A stretch of DNA of 64,000 bases from Eriocheir sinensis (Eukaryota; Arthropoda; Malacostraca; Decapoda; Varunidae). Below the pieces are notes generated by a model that made no database searches, was not told the DNA's origin, and saw nothing but the letters and a program-made list of their open reading frames with translations. Of the stretch, positions 42,830 to 63,439 are shown in pieces. The position numbers were made by a program, and so were the translations under genes. The DNA lies in contig NW_026111206.1 of assembly GCF_024679095.1 (NCBI RefSeq), positions 536,001 to 600,000 on the forward strand, written 5' to 3'. The stretch's first letter is position 1. Each line of letters begins with the position of its first letter.

Positions 42830-44830
42830 ATATAAATATACAAAATGCACATAAAATAAGGTAAATTTATGTAAAACAATATACAAAGATACAAAAAAGG
42901 AATTTAATTTGTATGAAAATAGATATACAAAATACACCCAAAATAAGCTTAATTTGAATTGAAATATATGTACAAAACACATAAAATAAATTAAATTTGT
43001 ATCAAAATATTTTTACAAATACACATATAATTACGTAAATTTTATATAAAAATATATAAACAAAATACACATTAAATAATGTAATTACGTATAAAAAATA
43101 TATATACAAAATACACATATAATCATGTAATTCGTATCAAAATAAATAAACAAAATACCAATAAAATAATGTAAATTTTTATGAGAAAACATATACAAAT
43201 ACACATAAAATAAATAAATTTCTATAAAAATATATGTACAAAAATGCACATAAAATAAATTTTCATTAAAAAATATATACAAAACACACATTACATAATG
43301 TAAATGAGTATAAACATATGTATACAAAATACCTTTCAAAAAATCTAGATTCGTATCGAGTTAAATAAAGAAAATACCAATAAAATAATGTAGTTTTGGA
43401 TGAAAATATATATAGAAAATACACATAAAACTACGTAAATACAAATACAAATATACACATAAAATAATTTAAAATTGAATGAAATAAATATACAAAATAA
43501 TCATAAAATAAGGTAAATTTGTAATGAAAAATATGTAAAAATACACGTAAAATAATATAAATTTGTATGAAAATATATATACAAATACACATAAAATAAC
43601 ATGAATTTGTATAAAATTTGTGTCAAAATAAATAGGAATACACACAATAAAATAATGTAAATTTTTATTAAAATATATATACAAAATACATATAAAATAA
43701 TGTAAATACGTAGAAAAAAATATATACAAAATACACATAAAATAATGTAAACTCGTATCAAAATAAATAAACAAAATTATAATAAAAGATTGTATATTTG
43801 TAGGAAAATATATATACAAAATACAAATAAAATAAATAAAATTTATATAAAAATAAATACAAAAATACACAAAAATAATTTAAATTTGTTTGAAAATAGA
43901 TATGCAAAATGCACATAAAGTTACGCAGATTTGTATTGAAATACATATACAAAATACACATAAAATAATGTAAATTTGTATGAAAATATATAAACAAATA
44001 CACATAAAATAACGTAAAATTGGATAAAGTATATATACAAAATATACATTAAATAATGTAAATATGTATAAAAATATATATACAAAATACACATAGAATA
44101 ATGTTAAATCGTATCAAAATAAATAAACAGAATATCAATAAAATAATTTAAATTTGTATGAAAATAAAGATGCAAAATACCCATATAATAACGCATATAT
44201 GCATAAAAATATATATACAAAAATACACATGAAATAATTAAATTTGTATTGAAATAAATATACACAATGCATATACTATAAAGTAAATTTGTATTGAAAT
44301 ACATATGCAAAATACACATCAATAATGTAAATTTGTATCAAAATATATATACGAATACACATAAAATAGAGTAAATTTCTATGAAAATATACATACAAAA
44401 TACATATAAAATGATGTAAATAGTATAAAAATATATATACCAAATACACTTAAAATAATGTAAATTCGTATCAAAATAAACAAACAAAATTCCGATAAAA
44501 GAATGTATATTTGTAGGAAAATAAATATACAAAATACACATAAAATAGCGAAAATTTGTATAAAAATATATACAAAAAAAACAAAAATAATTTCAATTTT
44601 TATGAAAATTGATATACAAAATACACATATAATTAGTTAAATTTGTACAAATTTGTACATGTACAAAATACACATAAAATAATGAAAATTTGTATGAAAT
44701 ATATATACAAAATACACATAGAAAATAATGTAAAATCGTATCAAAATAAATACACAAAATATCAATAAAATAATGTAAATTTGTAATGAAAATAAAGATG
44801 CAAAATACCAATAAAATAAAATTTTTATAA
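42830..44830 (-). repeat. Satellite segment, monomer strand on -
   Basis: About 45 monomers. It repeats 27.28-29.13 kb, including the flip at its left end (TATAAATATACAAAATGCAC). Around 44700 it lacks two monomers present at about 29140. It decays into AT-rich sequence after 44820. Confidence 0.87.
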
Positions 44831-47198
<2,368 letters not shown>

Positions 47199-47562
47199 AT
47201 TTAGTTTATTTTATGTGTATTTTGTATATCTATTTTCATACAAATTTAACTACTTTTGTGTATTTTTGTATATAGTTTTATATAAATTTACGATATTTTA
47301 TGTGTATTTTGTATATTTATTTTTATACACATTTTTTATTGGTATTTTGTTTATTTATTTTGATACGAGCTTACATTATTTTATGTGTATTATGTATACA
47401 TTTTTTTAAACGTATTTACTTCATTTTATGTGTATTTTGTATATATATTTTTATAGAAATCTACGTTATTTTGTGTGTATTCGTATATATATTTTGAAAC
47501 AAATTTAACATTGTTTTATATGTATTTTGCATATCTATTTCAATATAAATTTACCTTATTGT
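47199..47562 (+). repeat. Short + satellite segment
   Basis: About eight monomers. It is a longer relative of the short block at 29746-29975 and shares its right-hand junction. Confidence 0.84.
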
Positions 47563-47585
47563 ATACAAAAATACACAAAAATAAT
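47550..47585. other. Recurrent + to - junction (second copy)
   Basis: Same TTATTGTATACAAAAATACA fusion as at about 29967. Confidence 0.82.
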
Positions 47586-49908
47586 TAAAATTTGTATGAA
47601 AAGAAATATACAAAATACACGTAAAATTAGGTAAATTTGTATTGAAATACATATACAAAATACACATCAAATAATGTAAATTTGAATGAAAATATATAAA
47701 CAAACACACTTAAAATAACGTAAATTTGTATAAAATATATATGCAAGATACACATTAAATAAAAAAATAAATATATACAAAAAGCAAATAGAATAATGTA
47801 AAATCGTATCAAAATAAATACACAGAATATCAATAAAATAATGTAAATTTGTATGAAAATAAAGATGCAAAATTCCCAAAAAAATATCGCATTTTTTAAA
47901 AAAATATATATACCAAAATACACATAAAATATTTATATTTGTATTGAAATAAATATACAAAATGCAAATACAGTACGGTAAATTTGTATTGAAAGAGATA
48001 TTCAAAAATACATATAAAACAATGTAAATTTGTTTCAAAATATATATACGAATACACATAAAATAACGTAGATTTCTATAGAAATATATATACAAAATAC
48101 ATATGAAATTATGTAAATACGTATAAAAAGATATATACAAAATACATATCAAATAATGTAAATTCGTGTCAAAATAAATAAACAAAATATCATGAAAAGA
48201 ATGTGTATTTGTATGAAAATAAATAATAGATAATAAATTTGTATGAAATATATATGCAAGATACACATTAAATAATGTAAATATGTATAAAAAAATATAT
48301 ACAAAAAATAAATAGAATTATGTGAAATCGTATCAAAATAAATACACCGAATATTAATAAAATAATGTAAATTTGTATGAAAATAAAGATGCAAAATTCC
48401 CATCAAATAGCGCATTTCTTATAAAAATATATATACCAAAATACACATAAAATATTTAAATTTGTATTGAAATAAATATACAAAATGCACATACAATAAG
48501 GTAAACTTGTATTGAAAGAGGTATGCAAAAATACATATAAAACAATGTAAATTTGTTTCAAAATATATATACGAAAACACATAAAATAACGTAGATTTCT
48601 ATAAAAATAAATATACAAAATACACACAAAATTAAGTAAATACGTATAAAAATAGATATACAAAATACACATAGAATAATGTAAAATTGTTTTAAAAAAA
48701 TAAACAGAATATAAATAAAATAATGTAAATTTGTATGAAAATAAAAATGCAAAATACCCATAAAATAAAGCATATTTTTATAAAAATACATATACAATAA
48801 TACACATAGCATAATTAAAATTGTATTAAAATTAATATACAAAATGCATATACAATAAGGTAAATTTGTATTGAAGAAATATGCAAAATACACATAAAAC
48901 AGTGTAAATTTATTTCAAAATCTATATACGAATACTCATAAATCAACGTAGATTTCTATAGAAATATATATACAAAATACACATCAAATTATGTAAACAC
49001 GTATAAAAATATATATATAAAATAAACATTAAATAATGTAAATTCGCGTCAAAATAAATAAACAAAATATCAATAAAAGAATGTGTATTTGTATGAAAAT
49101 AGATATACAATATACACATAAAATCACCTAAATTTGTATAAAACTATATAGAAAAATACACAAAAATAATTTTAATTTGTATGAAAATAAATATACAAAA
49201 TACACATAAAATTAGGTAAATTTGTATTGAAATACATTTACAAAATACACATAAAATAATGTAAATTTGAATGAAAATATATAAACAAATACACTTAAAA
49301 TAACGTAAATTTGTATAAAATATATATAAAAAATACACATTAAATAATGTAAATATGTATAAAAAAATATATACAAAACACGAATAGAATAATATAAAAT
49401 CGTATCAAAATAAATACACAGAATATTAATAAAATAATGTAAATTTGTATGAAAATTAAGATGCAAAATACCCATAAAATAACGCATTTTTTTTTTAAAT
49501 ATTTATACCAAGACACACATAAAATATTTGAATTTGTATTAAAATAAATATACAAAATGCACATACAATAAGGTAAATTTGTATTGAAATAGATATGCAA
49601 AACACATATAAAACCATGTAAATTTTTTTAAAAATATATATACGAATACACATAAAATAACGTAGATTTCTATGAAAATAAATATACAAAATACACATAA
49701 AATGAAGTAAATACGTATAAAAAAAGGTACACATAAAATAATGTAAACTCGTATCAAAATAAATAAACAAAATACTAATAAAAGAATGTGTATTGTATAA
49801 ATATAATTATACAAAATACAAATAAAATAAAGTAAATTTATATAAAACTATATGCAAAAATACACAAAAGTAATTAAATTTGTGTGAAAATAGATATACA
49901 AAATATAT
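47563..49908 (-). repeat. Satellite segment, monomer strand on -
   Basis: About 52 monomers. The portion at about 48.1-49.9 kb is the reverse complement of 4.43-6.2 kb, sharing unusual variants such as ATCTATATACGAATACTCAT near 48920. No long TA tract is present where 6.18 kb has one. Confidence 0.87.
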
Positions 49909-51296
<1,388 letters not shown>

Positions 51297-51378
51297 TATA
51301 ATTAAATTTGCATTAAAATTAATATACAAAATGCGTGTATAATAAAGTAAATTTGTATTGAAAAAATATGCAACATAC
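51297..51378 (-). repeat. Two-monomer inverted block
   Basis: Only about 80 bp, from ATTAAATTTGCATTAAAATT to ATGCAACATACACG, lies in the - sense. The same mini-block is at 60227-60306, and its right half ends the - block at 2452. Confidence 0.83.
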
Positions 51379-52523
51379 ACGTTTACTCATACAAATTTAT
51401 ATTATTTTATTAGTATTTTGTTTATTTATTTTGATACGAATTACATGATTATATGTGTATTTTGTACATATTTTTTTTATACATATTTACATTATTTAAT
51501 GTGTATTTTGTTTATATATTTTCATACAAATTTACGTTATTATATGTGTATTTGTATAAATATTTTGATACACATTTACTTTATTTCATGTATTTTGTAT
51601 ATATATTTCAATTCAAATTTAGCTTATTTTGTGTGTATTTTGTATATATTTTCATACAAATTTAATTACTTCTGTGTAATTTTGTATATAGTTTTATATA
51701 AATTTACGTTATTTTATGTGTATTTTGTATATTTATATTTATACAAATACACATTCTTTAATTGGTATTTTGTTTATTTATATTGATACTAATTTACATT
51801 ATTTTATGTGTATTTTGTATACATTTTTTTATACGTATTTACTTCATTTTATGTGTATTTTGTATATATATTTTTATAGAAATCTACGTTATTTTATGTG
51901 TATTCGTATATATCTTTTGAAACAAATTTACATTGTTTTGTATGTATTTTGCATATCTATTTCAATACAAATTTACCTTATTGTATGTGTTTTTTGTATA
52001 TTTATTTTAATACAAATTTAATTTTTTGATGTGTATTTTGGTATATATATTTTTATAAATAAAAAAATTGCTTTATTTTATGGGTATTTTGCTTCTTTAT
52101 TTTCATAAAAATTTACATTATTTTATTAATATTCTGTGTATTTATTTTGATACGATTTTACATTATTCTATTTGTGTTTTGTACATATTTTTTTATACAA
52201 ATTTACGTTATTTTAAGTGTATTTGTTTATGTATTTTCATTCAAATTTACATTATTTTATGTGTATTTTGTGTATATATTTCAATACAAATTTACCTAAT
52301 TTTATGTGTATTTTGTATATTTATTTTCATACAAATTTAAAATATTTTTGTGTATTTTTGTATATAGTTTGATACAAATTTAGGTTATTTTATGTGTATT
52401 TTGTATATCTATTTTCATACAAATATACATTCTTTTATTGATATTTTGTTTATTTATTTTGACGCGAATTTACAGTATTTAATGTGTATTTTGTATATAT
52501 ATTTTTATACGTATTTACATCAT
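51379..52523 (+). repeat. Satellite segment, monomer strand on +
   Basis: About 26 monomers. It is very close to 60.31-61.08 kb, and its part from 51590 is close to 9.81-10.75 kb. It ends in TTTACATCATTCGCGTCAAA, where two variants from opposite strands meet. Confidence 0.87.
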
Positions 52524-52733
52524 TCGCGTCAAAATAAATAAACAAAATATCAATAAAAGAATGTGTATTTGTATGAAAATAGATAAATTTGTATAAAACT
52601 ATATACAAAAATACACAAAAATAATTTATATTTGTATGAAAATAAATATACAAAATACACATACAATAAGGTAAATTTGTATTGAAAAAATACGCAAAAT
52701 ACAAATAAAACAGTGTAAATTTGTTTCAAAATA
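52524..52733 (-). repeat. Short inverted satellite segment
   Basis: About five monomers, with an internal fusion near 52585 (GAAAATAGATAAATTTGTAT) that skips a monomer. It ends in TTTCAAAATACAAATTTACC, a flip on the shared words CAAAATA and ACAAATTT. Confidence 0.83.
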
Positions 52734-53171
52734 CAAATTTACCTTATTGTATGTTCATTTTCTATATTTATTTTAATACAAATTCAAATATTTTATGTGT
52801 ATTTTGGTATATATAATTTTATAAAAAATGCGTTATTTTATAGGTCTTTTGCATCTTAGTTTTCAAACAAATGTACATTATTTTATTAATATTCTGTGTA
52901 TATATTTTGATACGATTTTATATTATTCTATTTGTGTTTTGTATATATTCTTTTATACATATTTTCATTATTTAATGTGTATTTTTTATATATATTTTAT
53001 ACAAATTAACGTTATTTTAGGTGTATTTGTTTATATAATTTCATTCAAATTTACATTATCTTAAGTGTATTTTGTATATGTATTTCAATACAAATTTACC
53101 TAATATTATGTGTATTTTGTATATTTATTTTCATACAAATTTAAATTATTTTTGTGTTTTTTTGTATATAC
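52734..53171 (+). repeat. Satellite segment, monomer strand on +
   Basis: About ten monomers, direct relative of 26.14-26.57 kb and inverse relative of 12.79-13.24 kb. Confidence 0.85.

Positions 53172-53188
<17 letters not shown>
53149..53188. other. Recurrent + to - junction (AGAGTAAATTTC type)
   Basis: Over about 40 bp this fusion is the exact reverse complement of the one at about 12764-12802. Key words are TTTTTTTGTATATACATATA and AGAGTAAATTTCTATGAAA. Confidence 0.85.
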
Positions 53189-55979
<2,791 letters not shown>

Positions 55980-56108
55980 GTACAAATTTACATTATTTTA
56001 TGTGTATTTTGTACATGTATTTATATATTTTAAAACATATTTACATTGTTTATATGTATTTTGCGTATCTATTTTTGTGTATTCTGTATTTATTTTTGTT
56101 ATACATAG
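55980..56108 (+). repeat. Three-monomer + block
   Basis: About 130 bp, starting at ACGTACAAATTTACATTATT and ending at the TTTTTGTTATACATAG junction. It includes a fusion, TATTTATATATTTTAAAACA, that joins two non-adjacent variants. Confidence 0.82.
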
Positions 56109-56112
56109 AATA
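56070..56112. other. Recurrent + to - junction (TTTTTGTTATACATAG type)
   Basis: Same fusion as at 11025-11068 in the same orientation, with only isolated base differences. Confidence 0.82.
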
Positions 56113-57486
56113 ATGTAAAATAGTATCAAAATAAGTACACAGAATATCAATAAAATAATTTAAATTTGTATGAAAATAAAGATGCAAAATACCCATGAAT
56201 TAAAGCATATTTTTTTTAAATATACATATACAAAAATACAAATAGAATAATTAAATTTGTATTAAAATTAATATAAAAAATGCACATACAATAAGGTAAA
56301 TTTGAATTGAAAAAAAACCCCAAAATACACATAAAACAGTGTAAATTTGTTTCAAAATATATATACGAATACACATAAAATAACGTTGATTTTTATAGGA
56401 ATATATATACAAAATACACTTGAAATGATGTAAATACGTATAAAAATATATATACAAAATACACATTAAATACTGTAAATTCGCGTCAAAATAAATAAAC
56501 AAAATATCAATAAAAGAATGTGTATTTGTATGAAAATAGATATACAAAATACACATAAAATAACCTAAATTTGTATCAAACTATATACAAAAATACACAA
56601 AAAATATTTTAAATTTGTATGAAAATAAATATACAAACTACTCATAAAATTAGGTAACTTTGTATTGAAGTACATATACAAAATACACATAAAATAATGT
56701 AAATTTGAATGAAAAGACATAAACAAATACACTTAAAATAACGTATAATTGTATAAAAAAATATATACAAAACACAAATAGAATTATGTAAAATCGTATC
56801 AAAATAAATACACAGAATATTAATAAAATAATGTAAATTTTTATGAAAATAAATAGGCAAAATACCCATAAAATAACGCATTTTTTTTATTTATAAAAAT
56901 ATATATACCAAAATACACATAAAAAAATTAAATTTGAATTAAAATAAATATATAAAAAACACATACAATAAGGTAAATTTGTATTGAAATAGATATGCAA
57001 AATACATATAAAACAATGTAAATTTGTTTCAAAATATATATACGAATACACATAAAATAACGTAGAGATCTATAAAAATATATATACAAAATACACATAA
57101 AATGAAGTAAATACGTATAAAAAATGTATACAAAATACACATAAAATAATGTAAATTCGTATCAAAATAAATATAGAAAAAAACAATAAAAGAATGTGTA
57201 TTTGTATAAATATAAATATACAAAATACACATAAAATAACGTAAATTTATATAAAGCTATATACAAAAATACACAGAAGTATTTTAATTTGTATGAAAAT
57301 AGATATACAAAATAAGGTAAATTCGTTTCAAATTCAATAAACAAAATTCAGATAAAAGAACTTATATTTGTAGAAAAAAATAAATATACAAAATACACAT
57401 AAAATAACGAAAATTTGTATGAAAATATATAAAAAAATATACAAAAATAATTTCAATTTGTATGAAAATAAATATACAAAATACAC
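56109..57486 (-). repeat. Satellite segment, monomer strand on -
   Basis: About 31 monomers. From about 56.44 kb it runs parallel to 23.2-24.2 kb, up to and through the palindromic junction at its right end. Confidence 0.87.
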
Positions 57487-57501
57487 ATGTATTTTGTATA
57501 T
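57472..57501. other. Palindromic inversion junction (copy 3)
   Basis: Perfect 13-bp arms, ATATACAAAATAC (57472-57484) and its reverse complement (57489-57501), flank ACAT. Identical to the junction at 24218. Confidence 0.9.
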
Positions 57502-58459
57502 CTATTTTCACACAAATTTAATTTCTTTTGTGTATTTTTGCATATAGTTTTAAATAAATTTACGTTATTTTATTTGTATTTTGTATATTTATATTTATAC
57601 AATACCTATTCTTTTATTAGTATTTTGTTTATTTATTTTGATACGAGTTTACATTATTTTATGTGTATTTTGTATACCTTTTTTTTATACGTATTTACTT
57701 CATTTTATGTGTATTTTGTATATATATTTTTATAGAAATCTACGTTATTTTATATGTATTCGTATATATATTTTGAAAAAAACTTACATGGTTTTATATG
57801 TATTTTGCATATCTATTTCAATACAAATTTACTTTATTGTATGTGCATTTTGTATATTTATTTTAATACAAATTCAAATATTTTATGTGTATATATATTT
57901 TGAAACAAATTTACATTGTTTTATATGTATTTTGCATATCTATTTCAATACAGATTTACCTTATTGTATGTGTATTTTGTATATTTATTTTAATTCAAAT
58001 TAATTTTTTTATGTGTATTTTGGTATATATATTTTTATAAAAAAAATGTGTTATTTTATGGGTATTTTGCTTCTTTATTTTCATACAAATTTACATTATT
58101 TTATTAATATTCTGTGTATTTATTTTGATACGATTTTACATTATTCTATTTGTGCTTTGTATATATATTTTTTTATGCAAATTTACGTTATTTTAGGTGT
58201 ATTTGTTTATGTATTTTCATTCAAATTCACATTATTTTATATGTATATTGTATATGTATTTCAATACAAATTTACCTAATTTTATGTGTATTTTGTATAT
58301 TTATTTTCATACAAATTTTAATTATTTTTGTGTATTTTTGTATATAGTTTTTTTATCCTATGTGTATTTTGTATATTTATTTTAATACATATACACATTC
58401 TTTTATTGATATTTTGTTTATTTATTTTGACGCGAATTTACATTATTTAATGTGTATTT

Positions 58460-58602
<143 letters not shown>

Positions 58603-59870
58603 TTATACGTATTTACATCCTTTCATGTGTATTTTGTATTTATAAAAAATGCATTATTTTATGGGTATTTTGCATCTTTATTTTCATACAAATTTACATT
58701 ATTTTATTTACATTCTGTGAATTTATTATGATGCGATTTTACATTATTCTATTTGTGTTTTGTATATATATTTTTTATACATATTTACATTATTTAATGA
58801 GTATTTTGTATATATATTTTATACAAATTTACGTTAATGTAAGTGTATTTGTTTATATATTTTCATTCAAATTTACATTATTTTATGTGTATTTTGTATA
58901 TGTATTTCTATACAAATCTACCTAATTTTATGTGTATTTTGTATATTTATTTTCATACAAATTTAATTTATTTTTGTGTATTTATATATATAGTTTATAC
59001 AAATTTACGTTATTTTATGTGTATTTTGTATGTGTATCTTCATACAAATACACATTCTTTTATTAATATTTTCCTTATTTATTTTGACACGAATTTACAT
59101 TATTTAATGTGTATTTTGTATATATATTTTTATACGTATTTACATCATTTCATGTGTATTTTGTATATATATTTCTATAGAAATCTACGTTATTTTATGT
59201 GTATTCGTATATATATTTTGAAAATAATTTACATTGTTTTATATGTATTTTGCATATCTATTTCAATACAAATTTACCTTATTGTATGTGTTTTTTATAT
59301 ATTTATTTTAATTGAAATTTCATTTTTTTATGTGTATTTTGGAATTTATATATTTATATAAATTAAAAAAATGCGTTATTTTATGGGTATTTTGCCTCTT
59401 TATTTTCATACAAATTTACATTATTTTATTAATATTCTGTGTATTTATTTTGATACGATTTTACATTATTCTATTTGTGTTTTGTACATATTTTTTTATA
59501 CAAATTTACGTTATTTTAAGTGTATTTGTTTATTTATTTTCATTCAAATTTACATTATTTTATGTGTATTTTGTTTATGTATTTCAATACAAATTTACCT
59601 AATTTTATGTGTATTTTGTATATTTATTTCCATACAAATTTAAAATATTTTTGTGTATTTTTGTATATAGTTTGATACAAATTTAGGTTATTTTATGTGT
59701 ATTTTGTATATCTATTTTCATACAAATACACATTCTTTTATTGATATTTTGTTTATTTATTTTGACGAATACATTATTATTTAATGTGTATTTTGTATAT
59801 ATATTTTTATACATATTTACATCATTTCATGTGTATTTTTTATAGTTTTAAACAAATTTATATTATTTAA

Positions 59871-60032
<162 letters not shown>

Positions 60033-60226
60033 ACACATTCTTTTATTGGTATATTGTTTATTTATTTTGATACTAATTTACATTATTTTATGTGTATTTT
60101 GTATACATTTTTATACGTATTTACTTAATTTTATGTGTATTTTGTATATATTTTTTATAGAAATCTACCTTATTTCATGTGTATTCGTATATATATTTTG
60201 AAACAAATTTACATTGTTTATATGTA

Positions 60227-60306
60227 TAATTAAATTTGCATTAAAATTAATATACTAAATGCGTATATAATAAGGTAAATTTGTATTGAAAAATTATGCA
60301 ACATAC
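60227..60306 (-). repeat. Two-monomer inverted block
   Basis: Second copy of the mini-block at 51297-51378, with the same junction sequences at both ends. Confidence 0.83.
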
Positions 60307-62536
60307 ACGTTTTCTCATACAAATTTATATTATTTTATTGTTATTTTGTTTATTTAATTTGATACGAATTACATGATTATATGTGTATTTTGTACATATT
60401 TTTTTATACATATTTACATTATTTAATGTGTATTTTGTTTATATATATTTTCATACAAATTTACGTTATTATATGTGTATTTGTATAAATATTTTGATAC
60501 AAATTTACTTTATTTCATGTATTTTGTATATATATTTCAATTCAAATTTAGCTTATTTTGTGTGTATTTTGTATATGTTTTCATACAAATTTAATTACTT
60601 CTGTGTAATTTTGTATATAGTTTTATATAAATTTACGTTATTTTATGTGTATTTTGTATATTTATATTTATACAAATACACATTCTTTTATTGGTATTTA
60701 GTTTATTTATTTTGATACGAATTTACATTATTTTATGTGTATTTTGTATACATTTTTTTATACGTATTTTCTTCATTTTATGTGTATTTTTTATATATAT
60801 TTTTATAGAAATCTACGTTATTTTATGTATATTCGTATATATATTTTGAAACAAATTTACATTGTTTTATATATATTTTGCATATCTATTTCAATACAAA
60901 TTTACCTTATTGTATGTGTTTTTTGTATATTTATTTTAATACAAATTTAATTTTTTTATATTTTTATAAATAAAAAAATGCGTTATTTTATGGGTATTTT
61001 GCTTCTTTTTTTTCATACAAATTTACATTATTTTATTAATATTCTGTGTATTTATTTTGATACGATTTTACATTATTCTATTTGTGTTTTGTACATATTT
61101 GCGTATTTATTTTGATACGATTTTATATTATTCTATTTGTGTTTTGTATATATTTTTTTATACATATTTACATTATTTAATGGGTATTTTTTATATATAT
61201 TTCATACAAATTTACGTTATTTTAAGTGTATTTGTTTATATATTTTCATTCAAATTTACGTTATTTTATGTGTATTTTGTAAATGTTTTTCAATACAAAT
61301 TTACCTAATTTTATGTGTATTTTGTATATTTATTTTCATACAAATACACATTCTTTTATTGATATTTTGTTTATTTATTTTGACGCGAATTTACATTATT
61401 TAATGAGTATTTTATATATATATTTTTATACGTATTTACATCATTTTATGTGTATTTTGTATATACATTTCTATAGAAATCTACGTTGATTTATGAGTAT
61501 TCGTATATAGATTTTGAAATAAATTTACACTGTTTTATGTGTATTTTTCATATTTTTTCAATACAAATTTACCTTATTGTATATGCATTTTGTATATTAA
61601 TTTTAATACAAATTTAATTATGCTATGTGTATTTTTGTAAATGTATTTTTATAAAAATATTCTTTATTTTATGGGTATTTTGCATTTTTATTTTCATACA
61701 AATTTACATTATTTTATTTATATTCTGTTTATTTTTTTTTTAAACAATTTTACATTAATCTATGTGTATTTTGTATATCTATTTTTATACGTATTTACTT
61801 CATTTTATGTGTATATTGTATATATATTTTTATAGAAATCTACGTTATTTTATGTGTATTCGTATATATATTTTGAAAAAAAATTACATTGTTTTATATG
61901 TATTTTTGCATATCTCTTTCAATACAAGTTTACCTTATTGTATGTGTTTTTTGTATATTTATTTTAATAAAAATTTTATTTTTTTATGTGTATTTTGGTA
62001 TATATATTTTTATAAATAAAAAAAAAACGTTATTTTATGGGTATTTTGCTTCTTTATTTTCATACAAATTTACATTATTTTATTAATATTCTGTGTATTT
62101 ATTTTTATACGACTTTACATTATTCTATTCGTGTTTTGTACATATTTTTTTATACATATTTACGTTATTTTAAGTGTATTTGTTTATGTATTTTCATTCA
62201 AATTTACATTATTTTATGTGTATTTTGTGTATGTATTTCAATACAAATTTACCTAATTTTATGTGTATTTTTATATTTATTTCCATACAAATTTAAAATA
62301 TTTTAAAATATTTTGTATTTATATTTTGTTTATTTATTTGACAAATTTAGGTTAATTTTATTTTGTATTTATATTTTTTATACAAATACATAATTTTATT
62401 TGATATTTTGTTTATTTTTTGAAACAAATTTATATTATTTAATGTGTATTTTGTATATATATATTTACAAATACACATTCTTTTATTTGTATTTTGTATA
62501 TATATTTTGAAACAAATACATTATTTAATGTGTATT
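60307..62536 (+). repeat. Satellite segment, monomer strand on +
   Basis: About 50 monomers. It first follows 51.38-52.15 kb. At about 61090 (TTTGCGTATTTATTTTGATA) it jumps back in the variant order. The part at 61.33-61.95 kb follows 5.25-5.85 kb. From about 62290 the monomers become irregular, with many small deletions. Confidence 0.85.
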
Positions 62537-63424
62537 TTGTATCAAACTATATACAAAAATACACAAAATATTTTTAAATTTGTATGAAAATAAATATACA
62601 AATACATAAAATTAGGTAAATTTGTATTGAAATACATATACAAATACATATAAAATTATGTAAATATGAATGAAAAATACATAAACAAATACACTTCAAA
62701 TAACGTAAATTTGTATAAAAATATATACAAAACACAAATAGAATAATAAATCGTATCAAAATAAATACACAGATTATTAATAAATAAATGTAAATTTGTA
62801 TGAAAATAAATACAAAATACCCATAAAATAACGCATTTTTTATTTATAAAAAATATATATACCAAAATACATAAAAATTATATTTGAATTAAATAAATAT
62901 ATAAAAACACATACAATAAGGTATATTTGTATTGAAATAGATATACAAAACACATATAAAAATAATGTAAATTTGTTTCAAAATATATATACGAATACAC
63001 AAAATAACGTAGATTTCTATAAAAATATGTATAAAATACATAAAATGAAGTAAATATATAAAATGTATACAAAATACACATAAAATAATGTAAAATCGCA
63101 TCAAAATAAATATACAAAATACCAATAAAAGAATGTGTATTTGTATAAATATAAATATACAAAATACACATAAAATAACGTAAATTTATATAAAACTATA
63201 TACAAAAATACACAGAAGTATTTTAATTTGTATGAAAATAGATATACAAAATAAGGTAAATTCGTTTCAAATTCAATAAACAAAATTCAGATAAAAGAAC
63301 GTATATTTGTAGAAAAAATAAATATTCAAAATACACATAAAATAACGAAAATTTGTATGAAAATATATAAAAAAATAAACAAAAATAATTTCAATTTGTA
63401 TGAAAATAAATATACAAAATACAC
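62537..63424 (-). repeat. Satellite segment, monomer strand on -, partly irregular
   Basis: About 20 monomers. It corresponds to 56.55-57.48 kb, but up to about 63110 it lacks single bases and AC or CA pairs at many sites (ACAAATACATAAAATTAGG instead of ACAAAATACACATAAAATTA). After 63110 the match to 57.17-57.48 kb is close again. Confidence 0.84.
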
Positions 63425-63439
63425 ATGTATTTTGTATAT
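63410..63439. other. Palindromic inversion junction (copy 4)
   Basis: Perfect 13-bp arms, ATATACAAAATAC (63410-63422) and its reverse complement (63427-63439), around ACAT. Confidence 0.9.

Noticed and set aside
47667..48266. Open reading frame of 199 codons on -, similar to 31297-31863
   Set aside because: The similarity between the two follows from shared higher-order monomer order; small indels disrupt the frame in other copies, which argues against protein selection.
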